The notes: generated from the letters alone by a model not told the origin. DNA of 64,000 nucleotides from Hasllibacter sp963833115 (GCA_963833115.1 CAWHWS010000002.1:2356001-2420000), one strand, 5' to 3'; numbered from the stretch's first letter, positions 32,845 to 40,840 are shown. Program-made: numbers and translations.

Positions 32845-33345
32845 TCAGGCGTCGTCCGGCATGAAGATCAGGTCCGTGTCCGGCAGCCGCCGCCCCGCCG
32901 CCGTCATCATCGCGTGGACCTGCCCGCGGTGATGCGTCTGATGATTGAACATGTGCGTGACGCAGAGCGTGCGGGGCTGCGACACGTCCCGGCCCAGGAC
33001 CCCCGAACGCCATGTCAGGTCGCCCGCGATGTCCGGGCCGTCCTCCGCCCACCGGAGGATGCGCCCGTCCGTCTCGCGCCGCCCGCGGCGCAGGTCGTCG
33101 AACCCTTCGGTGAAGGTGGTGCTCTCCTTGCCCCCGCCCGGCGGCCGGTCCCACCCGGCCAGACGATGCATCCAGAACAGGTCGGCCCAGAGGAGATGGT
33201 TCAACGTCGCCCCGATCGAGCCGAAGAAGGCCCCCCGGTCGCGCAGGCGCTCGGCCTCGTCCATCGCCCCGACCTCGTCGTAGAGACCCCGGTTCTGCCA
33301 GAGATTGTAGCGCGCCATCATCCGGCACCACGCGGCGTCGATCAT
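32845..33345 (-). CDS. DinB family protein
   Basis: A 166-residue four-helix-bundle protein of the DinB/YfiT group. The three metal-binding histidines of the family are visible: GATLNHLLWADLFWMHRL (H50) and MFNHQTHHRGQVHAMMT (near 134 and 138). The family includes thiol-dependent transferases and damage-induced proteins, but this member's reaction is unknown. It lies between acuI and the DUF1326 gene and is co-oriented with both. Confidence 0.88.
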   Translation of the reverse strand: MIDAAWCRMMARYNLWQNRGLYDEVGAMDEAERLRDRGAFFGSIGATLNHLLWADLFWMHRLAGWDRPPGGGKESTTFTEGFDDLRRGRRETDGRILRWAEDGPDIAGDLTWRSGVLGRDVSQPRTLCVTHMFNHQTHHRGQVHAMMTAAGRRLPDTDLIFMPDDA

Positions 33346-33367
33346 CGCGCCGTCTCTCGCTCGTCCC

Positions 33368-34081
33368 TCACCGTCCCGGCCCGCTCCAGTCGATGGGGCA
33401 GATCTCAGCCGACTTGCCGCCGAAATCCCAGACCCGCCCGAAATCGCGCAGCCTGGACTTCAGCCCTTTCGCCGCGACGATGTCCGGCCCCATCCAGTAG
33501 CGCGAGTTGGAGATCATCACCGGATGGTCCGGGCTGGCGCCGGGGATCGTCTCGATCTCGCCCTCGATCTTCTTGCCCACCCGGATCGAGCGGCGGCGCC
33601 CATCCCTCACGATCTCCACCGGCGCGCGCTCGGCGCCGATGATCTCGCTCACGAGGAAGGTGAAGAGCCCCGTCGTGCCCCCCGCCTGCCCGCTGAATAT
33701 CTTCAGGAGCCCGTCATAGGCCTTGCCGCTCGCGCGCTCGTCCACGTAGGCCGCGACCTTCCAGTCGCCCTCCGCCATGCGCCCGGGGATGTCCACGAGC
33801 AGCGCCACGTTCAATCCCGAGAGGTCCTCCCCCTCGAAATGCCCCTCGTCGCAGGCGATCGCCATCCAGGCGTGGCAGTAGCCTTCGGTGGGCGGATGCT
33901 TGCCCAGGCTCACGACGCAGGGGCAGAAGAGCTCGCACGAGCAGTTGAGGAACAGCTCCCCCTTCAGCCGCCACTCCGTCGGCGCCATCTTGCGGCGCCT
34001 GGGGTTCGCCATCCGGTTGTCGATCCGCCGAGAGACGGGGAGGCGGTCGGCGGGCTCGGTCGGGTCGTCGCGGTCGGTCAT
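33368..34081 (-). CDS. DUF1326 domain protein
   Basis: A 237-residue protein with the DUF1326 pattern, including FLNCSCELFCPCVVSLGKHP (cysteine cluster near residue 48), GYCHAWMAIACDEGHFEGED and FSGQAGGTTGLFTFLVSEII. The CxCxxxCPC-like cluster suggests metal binding. GAGG before ATG 34081 supports this start rather than MAPTEWRLKG, although homologues begin nearer the latter. It follows the DUF2182 gene after 10 bases. The two families are often neighbours, so they probably act together in a metal-related membrane function that is not defined. Confidence 0.85.
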   Translation of the reverse strand: MTDRDDPTEPADRLPVSRRIDNRMANPRRRKMAPTEWRLKGELFLNCSCELFCPCVVSLGKHPPTEGYCHAWMAIACDEGHFEGEDLSGLNVALLVDIPGRMAEGDWKVAAYVDERASGKAYDGLLKIFSGQAGGTTGLFTFLVSEIIGAERAPVEIVRDGRRRSIRVGKKIEGEIETIPGASPDHPVMISNSRYWMGPDIVAAKGLKSRLRDFGRVWDFGGKSAEICPIDWSGPGR

Positions 34082-34091
34082 GCGCCGATCC

Positions 34092-34847
34092 TCACACGAA
34101 GGGCAGCGCGGCGCCAGCGGCCAGCATCGCGGCGCCCACCGGCCGGCGCAGGTGGCGCCCGATCGCCGGCAGCTTCTCGAGGATCATCAGGGCCGTCGCC
34201 CCCGCCATCCACAGCATCGACATGGTGCCGCCGACGAACCCCACCGCCATGTAGCCCCAGCAGCAGACCACGCACACCGCGCCCAGCCCCGCGCCCATCC
34301 GCGCCCCGCCCAGCGGCCCGGTGCGCCAGCGCCCGAGGAACCACGCCGTCGGCGCGAGGCAGATGCCCTGGCACGTCTCCTTGAGGGCCGTGAACTGCCA
34401 GGCCCCCGCCGCCAGCAGCAGCCCCGCCGAGAGCCAGGCCGGCCCCGCCGCGCCCAGCGGGGAGACCAGCCCCGCCCGCAGGAGCGCGAGCTGCGCACCC
34501 GCCAGCACCGCCGCCATCCCCAGCCATACCGCGAGATAGCCCGCCAGCACCCCCAGCCAGCCGGCCCGCGTCCCGTCTGCCGACCGCGTGAGCGCCTCGT
34601 AGGCCGCGAGCGTCGGCACCATCACCGGCAGCATCATCGCCGCCATCATCAGGAGCCACATCGGCAGAAGCGCGCCCATCGAGTCCATCGGCATCATGTT
34701 CATGCCCACCGGCCGGCCGACCACGTCCACGCCCGACATCGTGGCCATCGACAGCATCGCCGCCCAGAGCGCGGCGATCGCGCCGAAGAGCGCGAGCCAC
34801 GCGGCGGTCCGCCCCGCGGCGCCGATGAGGGTGCTCCTGGCCGTCAT
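34092..34847 (-). CDS. DUF2182 family multi-helix membrane protein
   Basis: A 251-residue protein with about six or seven membrane helices, rich in methionine (MNMMPMDSMGALLPMWLLMM, AAMMLPVMVPTL). Conserved elements include LKETCQGICLAPTAWFLGRW and VCVVCCWGYMAVGFVGGTMS, with cysteines that could bind metal such as copper; families of this pattern are called predicted metal-binding integral membrane proteins. It is coupled to the DUF1326 gene. Divergent from the solute-binding protein gene, with an ATG-rich repeat in between. Confidence 0.87.
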   Translation of the reverse strand: MTARSTLIGAAGRTAAWLALFGAIAALWAAMLSMATMSGVDVVGRPVGMNMMPMDSMGALLPMWLLMMAAMMLPVMVPTLAAYEALTRSADGTRAGWLGVLAGYLAVWLGMAAVLAGAQLALLRAGLVSPLGAAGPAWLSAGLLLAAGAWQFTALKETCQGICLAPTAWFLGRWRTGPLGGARMGAGLGAVCVVCCWGYMAVGFVGGTMSMLWMAGATALMILEKLPAIGRHLRRPVGAAMLAAGAALPFV

Positions 34848-34946
34848 CGCGTGCTCCCCCGGGCGGTCCGGCGGCCGGTCTGCCGCGGCGCGGCCACGGG
34901 GTCAAATGGCGGGGCCGTCGCGCCGGGGGGCGGGGCCCCGCGCGCC

Positions 34947-35007
34947 CGATGCGCATGGCCCGATGCGCATGCGATGTGCATGGCCCGTGCATCCGCGGTG
35001 CATGGCC
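34947..35007. repeat. ATG-rich tandem repeat between divergent genes
   Basis: Imperfect tandem copies with the consensus CGATGYGCATGGCC: 34947-34960, 34961-34971, 34972-34985, then shortened units CGTGCATC and GGTGCATGGCC. They lie 84-144 bases upstream of the solute-binding protein start and about 100 bases from the DUF2182 start. The same units occur ahead of the ASCH gene at 22583-22640. A regulator-binding array or a dispersed mini-repeat are both possible. Confidence 0.55.
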
Positions 35008-35090
35008 CGCGGGGGGGCGCGGGCGCCCTTGCCGCCCCCCGGCGCGGCCCCTAGCGTGCCGCCCGAACCCGCGACAGATCGGAGCCCCCC

Positions 35091-36116
35091 ATGCGCCGCA
35101 CCACCGCCCTCCTCGCCCTCCTCGCCGGCCCCGCCCTGGCCCAGGATCCCGGCCTCCTCGTCTTCGACTATTCGGGCTTCGAGGACCCCGCCTTCCACCC
35201 CGCCTATGTCGAGGCCCACGGCGCGAGCCCCGACTTCTCCTTCTTCGGCGACGAGGACGAGGCGCTCCAGAAGGTGCGCTCGGGCTTCCGCGCCGACGTC
35301 GCCCATATCTGCGGCGATTCGGTCTCCAAATGGACCGAGGCCGGCGTGCTGGAACCCTGGGACACCTCGCGCATCGAGGCCTATGACGACCTCGACGCCA
35401 ACCTCACCGGCCAGGACCTCACCCGAGGGGAGAGCACCTTCCTGCCGACCGACTGGGGCACCACCGCCATCGCCTACGCCGCCGGCGAGGTCCCGGCCGA
35501 GGCCGTCTCCACGCTCGAGGTGTTCAAGGATCCCGCCTATGCGGGCCGCGTCACCTTGCCGGTCAACGTCGCCGACACCTACGCCCTGGCGTTCCTCGCC
35601 ACCGGCGTGACCGACTGGTCCGCCATCGGCGACGCCGAGCTCGAGGCCGCCTCGGCCTGGCTGCGCGAGGTGCACCCGAACGTGCGCACCTACTGGACCG
35701 ACCCGGGCGAGCTGGCGCAGCTCATGGCCTCGGGCGAGGTCCTGATCGCCTGGGCCTGGAACGAGACCCTGCCCACCATGGTCGAGGACGGCTTCGACAT
35801 CGGCTTCGAGCGCGAGCCCGCCGAGGGCTCCTCGGTCTGGCTGTGCGGCTACGTCAAGCTCAAGGACGGCGAGGGCTCCGACGACAAGGCCTACGACTTC
35901 ATGAACGCCATGCTCGCCCCCGAGGCGACGCAACCCCTCCTCGACGCGGGCTATGGTCACTCCAACGCCGCCGCCATGGCGGATGTGGGCGACGAGGCCC
36001 TGACCGAGGTCGGCCTGGGCCCGATCGACGCGCCCGTCCTGGCCCAACTGCCCCAGGACCCGGCCTTCCGGGAGAAGATGAACGAGCAGTTCGAGCTCAT
36101 CAAGGCGGGCTTCTGA
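35091..36116 (+). CDS. Periplasmic spermidine/putrescine-type ABC solute-binding protein
   Basis: A 341-residue type-1 extracellular solute-binding protein with signal peptide MRRTTALLALLAGPALA. Features of the PotD/PotF group include VFDYSGFEDPAFHPAYVEAH at the domain start, FRADVAHICGDSVSKW, FLPTDWGTTAIAYA, TYWTDPGELAQLMASGEVLI and DEALTEVGLGPIDAPVLAQL. Ligand is predicted as a polyamine or similar amine. No ATPase or permease genes follow (the next gene is DUF4345), so it is an orphan binding protein here. Confidence 0.85.
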   Translation: MRRTTALLALLAGPALAQDPGLLVFDYSGFEDPAFHPAYVEAHGASPDFSFFGDEDEALQKVRSGFRADVAHICGDSVSKWTEAGVLEPWDTSRIEAYDDLDANLTGQDLTRGESTFLPTDWGTTAIAYAAGEVPAEAVSTLEVFKDPAYAGRVTLPVNVADTYALAFLATGVTDWSAIGDAELEAASAWLREVHPNVRTYWTDPGELAQLMASGEVLIAWAWNETLPTMVEDGFDIGFEREPAEGSSVWLCGYVKLKDGEGSDDKAYDFMNAMLAPEATQPLLDAGYGHSNAAAMADVGDEALTEVGLGPIDAPVLAQLPQDPAFREKMNEQFELIKAGF

Positions 36117-36170
36117 CGGCGGCATCGCCCGGGCGGCGCGCGCGCGGCGCGCCCCCGCACCGCGCCGCGC

Positions 36171-36190
36171 TGCCCATGCCCATGCCCATG
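36171..36190 (+). repeat. Three-copy TGCCCA hexamer at a start codon
   Basis: TGCCCA occurs three times in tandem, ending in TG, just before the DUF4345 gene. Because the unit is 6 bases, the ATGs at 36176, 36182, 36188 and 36194 are all in frame with the gene and would give MPMPMRMEAALDTL. Copy-number changes would alter N-terminal length without shifting the frame. Confidence 0.5.
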
Positions 36191-36205
36191 CGAATGGAGG
36201 CCGCC

Positions 36206-36571
36206 TTGGACACGCTCACCGACTGGATCAACGTCATCGGCACGGGGATGACCGTCGCCCTCGGCCTCGTCGGCTGGCTCGCGCCCCGCTACACGATGGG
36301 CAAGCTCGACCTGAAGACCGACGGGGCCAGCACCATGGGCGTCTCGGAGATACGGGCCGCCTCGGGGGCGCTCTTCGTCGGGCTGGGCGTGGGCGCGTTC
36401 TTCCTGGGCGCTCCGGCGGGGTTCGCGATGGTCGGCTTCGCGCTCGTCGGCGCGTCGGTCGGGCGCATCACCTCGATCCTGCTGGACCCGAACTCGCCCA
36501 GCACCGCCTGGTGGTTCTTCGCCTGGGAGATCGTGACCGGCGGGCTCCTCCTCTGGCTCAACGTGATCTGA
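36206..36571 (+). CDS. DUF4345 family membrane protein
   Basis: A 121-residue protein with about four helices (WINVIGTGMTVALGLVGWLA, ASGALFVGLGVGAFFLGAPA, GFAMVGFALVGASVGRITSI, WWFFAWEIVTGGLLLWLNVI). The pattern GWLAPRYTMGKLDL, TSEIRA-like, and SVGRITSILLDPNSP fits DUF4345. The TTG at 36206 has GGAGG 5 bases upstream; ATGs at 36176-36194 are alternative starts in frame. Function unknown. It follows the binding-protein gene by 89 bases and precedes the tmRNA gene. Confidence 0.75.
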   Translation: MDTLTDWINVIGTGMTVALGLVGWLAPRYTMGKLDLKTDGASTMGVSEIRAASGALFVGLGVGAFFLGAPAGFAMVGFALVGASVGRITSILLDPNSPSTAWWFFAWEIVTGGLLLWLNVI

Positions 36572-36604
36572 ACGGGGGGGCTTCACGAGCCGGCCCCGCG
36601 CCCC

Positions 36605-36610
36605 TATGTT
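36605..36610 (+). promoter_or_regulatory. Probable -10 element for the tmRNA gene
   Basis: TATGTT stands just upstream of the acceptor piece of ssrA, with CTTCAC 18 bases further upstream at 36581-36586 as a weak -35. Position relative to a stable RNA gene supports the call; the boxes themselves are only moderately similar to consensus. Confidence 0.35.
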
Positions 36611-36945
36611 GGTCCCGTCCCGCAAGGGAATATGGTGATAAACGCGCACGTAATAAGCGGTTCGGACCCGGGGGCGGTACCCGGCGGCTCCACCATTCAT
36701 CCCCTCGTTGGGGGGCGGACGGGGCCGAAACAGGATCGACGAACGTCTAAAGGTGTTTGCTTTCGCTCGGCTGCCTGCCACCGTCATCGGCGGAAATTGT
36801 ACAGTTGCCAACGACAACCGTGCTCCGATCGCGATCGCCGCTTAAGCGGTGCTAACGATCGAAACCTAAGTCCTTGCGCCTAGCAGCGTAAGGCGGGGTC
36901 CGCAGGCACCTGGCAACAGAAGCCTGCACCTTTCCCGGCCTTAAA
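36611..36945 (+). ncRNA. ssrA: Two-piece, circularly permuted tmRNA (ssrA)
   Basis: Rescues stalled ribosomes and tags the nascent chain. The permuted order of alphaproteobacteria is visible. First comes the acceptor piece with T-arm CCGGG-GGCGGTA-CCCGG and 3' end CGGCTCCACCA (CCA at 36693-36695). Then comes a short spacer (36696-36720), then the coding piece starting GGGGCCGAAACAGGATCGAC at 36721. GGGGCCG pairs completely with CGGCTCC, forming the acceptor stem. The tag frame at 36807-36845 reads ANDNRAPIAIAA then TAA, with resume codon GCC. A pseudoknot-like GCAGGC...GCCTGC pair follows. Outer limits are estimates. Base composition is less GC-rich than the surroundings. Confidence 0.93.
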
Positions 36946-37015
36946 CCGAATATTAGGATATCTGCGGCTAATCGAGGCGGACCGCGCAACCTGCGCGCGA
37001 ATCCGAGGGCCGTGA

Positions 37016-37492
37016 ATGACAATCGCCGAGATTTCGCCGGACGACAGCGTCGGCAGCCCCGAGGGCGTCGTCCGGGCGTGGTACGACGAGGTCTGGAACG
37101 CCTTCGACACCGGTGCCGTGAACCGCCTCTTCCGCCCGGAGGCCGGCGCCGGCGCCGCGGGCCTCGTCGACGGCGAGGCGACCGCCCCGGATCTCGTCGT
37201 GCTGACCCAGGCGACGCACGCGCTGGTGGACCGGCTCGACGTGTCGATCGTGCACCTGATGGTCGACGTGGAGGGCTGGGTCTCCGTGGTCACCCGCCTG
37301 ACCGGGACCGGCCGGCGCAACGGCGCCGAGGTCGACTGCCTGATGCAGATGACCTGCCAGGTGAAGGACGGCGCTATCGTGCGGGCCTACAATGCCGGCG
37401 ACACGCTCGGCCTTTGCCTCCAGCTTGGCCTGATGCCACCGGACGCGATGGTCCACCTCCTGCAGGGCAAGCGGCTGGAGGTCGCGGACTGA
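37016..37492 (+). CDS. NTF2-like (SnoaL-type) protein
   Basis: A 158-residue single-domain protein resembling the nuclear-transport-factor-2-like fold: a helical start (SPEGVVRAWYDEVWNAFDTG), a pocket-lined sheet (VSIVHLMVDVEGWVSVVTRL) and the usual end with GAIVRAYNAGDTLGLCLQLG. This fold includes isomerases, dehydratases and ligand-binding proteins; the reaction is not predictable here. It starts about 70 bases after the tmRNA gene. Confidence 0.75.
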   Translation: MTIAEISPDDSVGSPEGVVRAWYDEVWNAFDTGAVNRLFRPEAGAGAAGLVDGEATAPDLVVLTQATHALVDRLDVSIVHLMVDVEGWVSVVTRLTGTGRRNGAEVDCLMQMTCQVKDGAIVRAYNAGDTLGLCLQLGLMPPDAMVHLLQGKRLEVAD

Positions 37493-37632
37493 CGCCCGAC
37501 CCCGAGCTTGACCGGACGGCCCGGCGCTGCGATGCCCCCTGCATGGGGCCCGCGAACGCCCCGTGAGGCCCCGCGCCCGAGCTTCGCATCCCGCGGCCGC
37601 CGATCCGGCCGCCGCCCGCAGGGGGATGCGCC

Positions 37633-38415
37633 ATGCCGTCCAGTTTCACCGAGATCGCCGCCGCGCAGCTCATGCGCCTCGTCGGCACGCCCGCGGCGCC
37701 GGTCATCCTCGACGTCCGCCTGCCCGAGGACTTCGCCGCCGACCCGGCGCTCGTCCCCGGTGCGCGGCGGGCGGTCCATGACGACCCGCCGCTCGCGGCC
37801 CTGACCGGTCGGCGCGCGGTGTGCGTGTGCGCCCACGGGCACCGCATCAGCCACGGCACGGCGGCCCAGCTGCGCGCCCACGGCATCGCGGCGGAGACGC
37901 TGACCGGCGGGATGGCGGCCTGGCGAGCGGCGGGGCTGCCCGCGATCCCCGATGCGGCGATGCCGGGTCCGCTCTGGGTCACGCGCCACCGGCCGAAGAT
38001 CGACCGCGTGGCCTGCCCCTGGCTGATCCGCCGCTTCGTCGATCCCGAGGCGAGCGTCTTGTTCGTCCCGCCCGGGGAGGTCGCCGGCATCGCCGAGCGC
38101 CTCGGCGGGACGTCCTTCGACGCCGGCATCCCACCCTTCTTCGACGACGGCGAGCGATGCACGTTCGACGCCATGATCGCCCATTTCGCGCTGTCGCATC
38201 CCGCACTGGACGCGCTCGCCGACATCGTCCGCGCCGCCGACCGGGGCACGCCGGACACGGTGCCCGAGGCGGCGGGCCTCCTCGCGCTCTCGGTCGGCCT
38301 GTCGCGGGCGTACAGGGACGACCTCGCCCAGCTGGAAGCCGCGATGCCGCTCTACGACGCGCTGTATCGCTGGGCGCGGGACGGGGCGAGCGAGACCCAT
38401 GGGGGCCACCCGTGA
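37633..38415 (+). CDS. chrB: Chromate resistance protein ChrB-like, rhodanese fused to ChrB domain
   Basis: A 260-residue protein with an N-terminal rhodanese domain (VILDVRLPEDFAADPALVPG; active-site-like loop VCVCAHGHRISHGTAAQLRA with a cysteine in the catalytic position, about residue 74) and a C-terminal ChrB domain (WVTRHRPKIDRVACPWLIRR, CTFDAMIAHFALSHPALDAL). ChrB-type proteins sense chromate or support resistance. Its stop overlaps the chrA start (GTGA), so it works with the ChrA exporter. The rhodanese fusion replaces the more usual N-terminal regulatory half, so it may be an enzyme rather than a regulator. Confidence 0.85.
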   Translation: MPSSFTEIAAAQLMRLVGTPAAPVILDVRLPEDFAADPALVPGARRAVHDDPPLAALTGRRAVCVCAHGHRISHGTAAQLRAHGIAAETLTGGMAAWRAAGLPAIPDAAMPGPLWVTRHRPKIDRVACPWLIRRFVDPEASVLFVPPGEVAGIAERLGGTSFDAGIPPFFDDGERCTFDAMIAHFALSHPALDALADIVRAADRGTPDTVPEAAGLLALSVGLSRAYRDDLAQLEAAMPLYDALYRWARDGASETHGGHP

Positions 38416-39665
38416 CCCCCTCCTGGGGTGAGATGTGGCGCACCTTCGGCCGGATCGGCCTTTTGTCCTTCGGCGGGCCGGCCGCGCAGATCGGGCTCAT
38501 GCACCGCGAGCTGGTCGAGGCCCGCCCCTGGCTGGACGAGCGCCGCTTCGCCGCCGCGCTGTCGTTCTGCATGATGCTGCCCGGCCCCGAGGCGATGCAG
38601 CTCGCCACCTATTGCGGATGGCGCCTGCGGGGCACGGCCGGCGGGCTCCTGGCCGGGGCCCTCTTCGTCCTGCCGGGGGCGGCCGTGATCTTCGTGCTCG
38701 CCGCGTTCTACGCCGCGCAGGGCGACGCGCCGGCCGTGCGCGCGGCCTTCCTCGGGGTGCAGGCCGCCGTCCTCGCGGTGGTGGTCCAGGCGCTCGTGCG
38801 CCTGTCGCGCCGCGCGCTGCGGGGCTCGTCGGACTGGGCGATCGCCGTCCTGGCCTTCGCCGCGATCTTCGCCCTGCAGGTCCCGTTCCCGGCCATAATC
38901 GCCGCCGCCGCCGCCTGGGGCGCGCTCCGCGCCGGCCGCCCCGAGGAGGAGCCCCCCCCGCCCCGCCCCGGCGCCGGGCGAGAGAGCCTGCGCGCGGCCC
39001 TGGTCTGGGGCGCGATCTGGCTCGTCCCGCTCGCGGCCCTCGCCCTCGCCGGCCCGCCGATCCTCTGGGAGGTCGGCGCCTTCTTCGCCCGTCTCGCGGT
39101 GGTCACCTTCGGCGGCGCCTACGCGGTCCTGGCCTGGATGGCGCAGGAGGCCGTCACCGGGCGCGGCTGGCTCACCGCCGAGCAGATGATCGACGCGCTC
39201 GGCCTCGCCGAGACGACGCCCGGCCCCTTGATCCTCGTGACGCAGTTCGTCGGCATCCTGGCCGGCCTGCCCGGCGGCTGGGGCATGGGGCTGGCGGCGG
39301 GGCTGGTCACGCTGCACGCGACCTTCGCCCCGTGCTTCCTGTGGATCTTCGCCGGGGCGCCCTGGCTCGAGACGATCACCGCCCGCCCGCGCCTGCGCGG
39401 CGCGCTGGACGGGGTGACCGCCGCCGTGGTCGGGGTCATCGCCAATCTCGGCCTCTGGTTCGCGGCGCACGTCCTCTTCGGCGCGGTGGGCACGGCCTCG
39501 CTCGGCCCCCTGCGGGTGATCGCGCCCTCGGGCCCGAACCTCCTCGCGGGCGCCCTCGCCTTGGGCGCGGGCGCGCTCGTCCTCTGGCGGGGCTGGCCCT
39601 TGCCGGCCGTCCTGGCGACCGCCGCCGCCGCGGGCCTGGCGCTGCACGCCGCTGGGCCGGCATGA
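38412..39665 (+). CDS. chrA: Chromate transporter ChrA
   Basis: CHR-family exporter (417 residues) that moves chromate out of the cell. It has two homologous halves, each with GGPAAQIGLMHRELVEARPW-like and ALSFCMMLPGPEAMQLATYC elements: first half FGGPAAQIGLMH (about residue 19) and the second VTFGGAYAVLAWMAQEAV with LGLAETTPGPLILVTQFVGI. About 10-12 membrane helices. It begins at GTG 38412 inside the chrB stop. Together chrBA form a two-gene resistance unit. Confidence 0.93.
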   Translation: MTPSWGEMWRTFGRIGLLSFGGPAAQIGLMHRELVEARPWLDERRFAAALSFCMMLPGPEAMQLATYCGWRLRGTAGGLLAGALFVLPGAAVIFVLAAFYAAQGDAPAVRAAFLGVQAAVLAVVVQALVRLSRRALRGSSDWAIAVLAFAAIFALQVPFPAIIAAAAAWGALRAGRPEEEPPPPRPGAGRESLRAALVWGAIWLVPLAALALAGPPILWEVGAFFARLAVVTFGGAYAVLAWMAQEAVTGRGWLTAEQMIDALGLAETTPGPLILVTQFVGILAGLPGGWGMGLAAGLVTLHATFAPCFLWIFAGAPWLETITARPRLRGALDGVTAAVVGVIANLGLWFAAHVLFGAVGTASLGPLRVIAPSGPNLLAGALALGAGALVLWRGWPLPAVLATAAAAGLALHAAGPA

Positions 39666-39674
39666 CGGCGCGGG

Positions 39675-39703
39675 GCGCCCTTTAAGCCCGGGACAAAGGG
39701 CGC
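39675..39703. terminator. Inverted repeat between chrA and sspB
   Basis: GCGCCCTTT and AAAGGGCGC form a perfect 9-bp stem around an 11-base loop, 10 bases past the chrA stop. It has no T-run on the plus strand beyond the hairpin, so termination would be partial or factor-dependent. It could alternatively lie in the sspB leader. Confidence 0.45.
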
Positions 39704-39738
39704 TAGCGTCAGCCGCAGTGCCAGACCGGGATGATGCC

Positions 39739-40221
39739 ATGACCCGCCGCCTCGACTACGGTTCCCTGATGCACAGGGCGATGCGGCGCCTCATCCGCGA
39801 GGTGCTCGACGACATCGCCGCGCAGGGCCTGCCCGGGACGCACCACTTCTTCATCACATTCGACACGCTCCATCCCGACGTGGAGATCGCCGACTGGCTC
39901 TCGGACCGCTACCCCGAGGAGATGACCGTGGTCCTCCAGCATTGGTTCGACCATCTCGAGGTGACGGAAGAGGGCTTCTCCGTCACGCTCAACTTCGGCG
40001 ACGCGCCCGAGGCGCTCTACATCCCGTACGAGGCGATCCGGACCTTCGTCGACCCGTCGGTCGAGTTCGGGCTGCGGTTCGAGGCGCCGGGCGAGCCGTC
40101 CGGCAACCCGTCCGTCCCGGCGATCGCCGCCCCCGCGCCCGAGGAGGGCGGCGAGGCCGTCGAGGGCGCACCGGCGCGCAAGGCCGAGGTCGTGAGCCTC
40201 GATTCCTTCCGCAAGTCCTGA
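39739..40221 (+). CDS. sspB: ClpXP adaptor SspB, alpha type
   Basis: Delivers ssrA-tagged proteins to the ClpXP protease. The 160-residue protein has the SspB core (MTRRLDYGSLMHRAMRRLIR, HHFFITFDTLHPDVEIADWL, EEMTVVLQHWFDHLEVTEEG, FSVTLNFGDAPEALYIPYEA), an acidic disordered linker, and a C-terminal tail (EVVSLDSFRKS) corresponding to the ClpX-binding XB motif. ATG 39739 was preferred over an upstream GTG because homologues begin with this YGSL region. The tmRNA gene that creates its substrates is about 3 kb upstream. Confidence 0.93.
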   Translation: MTRRLDYGSLMHRAMRRLIREVLDDIAAQGLPGTHHFFITFDTLHPDVEIADWLSDRYPEEMTVVLQHWFDHLEVTEEGFSVTLNFGDAPEALYIPYEAIRTFVDPSVEFGLRFEAPGEPSGNPSVPAIAAPAPEEGGEAVEGAPARKAEVVSLDSFRKS

Positions 40222-40222
40222 G

Positions 40223-40840
40223 CTAGGACGCGAGGCGCCGGCGCAGCCCGGCGGCGCCGAGCACCCCGAGCCCCGCGGCCAGGAGCCCGAACGCCGCCGG
40301 GACCGGCACCGGGGCCACCGTGGTCACCGCCTGGGGCGCCTCGCGCTCGATGACCGGCATGACGAAGCCGCCGCGTGACTGCGAGGCGGAGAACGTCGTC
40401 GTCCCGCCGCGCTTGTTGAACGTGATCGCGCCCGCGTCCACGCCGAAGAGGAACGCGACCCCCTCGTAGAAGCTGCTCGCATCCGAGGCGATCACCGTCC
40501 GGCCGAGCCGCTCGAAGGCCGCGCCCTGATAGTCGAGCCCCTCCGCGCGGCCGTTGAGGAAGGCCAGGATACCGCCGCCATCGCTCTTGACCGAGTTGCG
40601 GAGCGTCGTCTCGTCGAAGGCGTCGCCGAGGGAGAACGTCGTCCCGGCGCCCTCGCGCACCCGGTAGAAGGCGATGAAGGCCGCGTCGACATGGCCGAGG
40701 GCGGCGGCCTGATCCCGCGTGAGCTCATAGACCCCGTCATTCGTGCTCTTGTTGAACTGCGGCAGGACCGAGGCCGCGAGCGCGGGGACGGGCGCGAGCA
40801 GCACAAGGAACGCGGCGGCGAGCATGGAGCGAGATCGCAT
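40223..40840 (-). CDS. Exported VPLPA/PEP-CTERM-type protein
   Basis: A 205-residue protein with signal peptide (SMLAAAFLVLLAPVPALAA), a globular middle (TRDQAAALGHVDAAFIAFYR, ASSFYEGVAFLFGVDAGAIT) and a C-terminal sorting tail (VPVPAAFGLLAAGLGVLGAA then LRRRLAS). AGGAGG precedes ATG 40840. It is convergent with sspB, only 1 base apart, and diverges from fumC. The middle part is not recognised. Like the other tailed proteins in this window it should need an exosortase encoded elsewhere. Confidence 0.78.
   Translation of the reverse strand: MRSRSMLAAAFLVLLAPVPALAASVLPQFNKSTNDGVYELTRDQAAALGHVDAAFIAFYRVREGAGTTFSLGDAFDETTLRNSVKSDGGGILAFLNGRAEGLDYQGAAFERLGRTVIASDASSFYEGVAFLFGVDAGAITFNKRGGTTTFSASQSRGGFVMPVIEREAPQAVTTVAPVPVPAAFGLLAAGLGVLGAAGLRRRLAS

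Noticed and set aside
30149..33331. A 1060-codon minus-strand open frame spanning the P450 and acuI
   Set aside because: Low-complexity shadow; the P450 and acuI read clearly in other frames.
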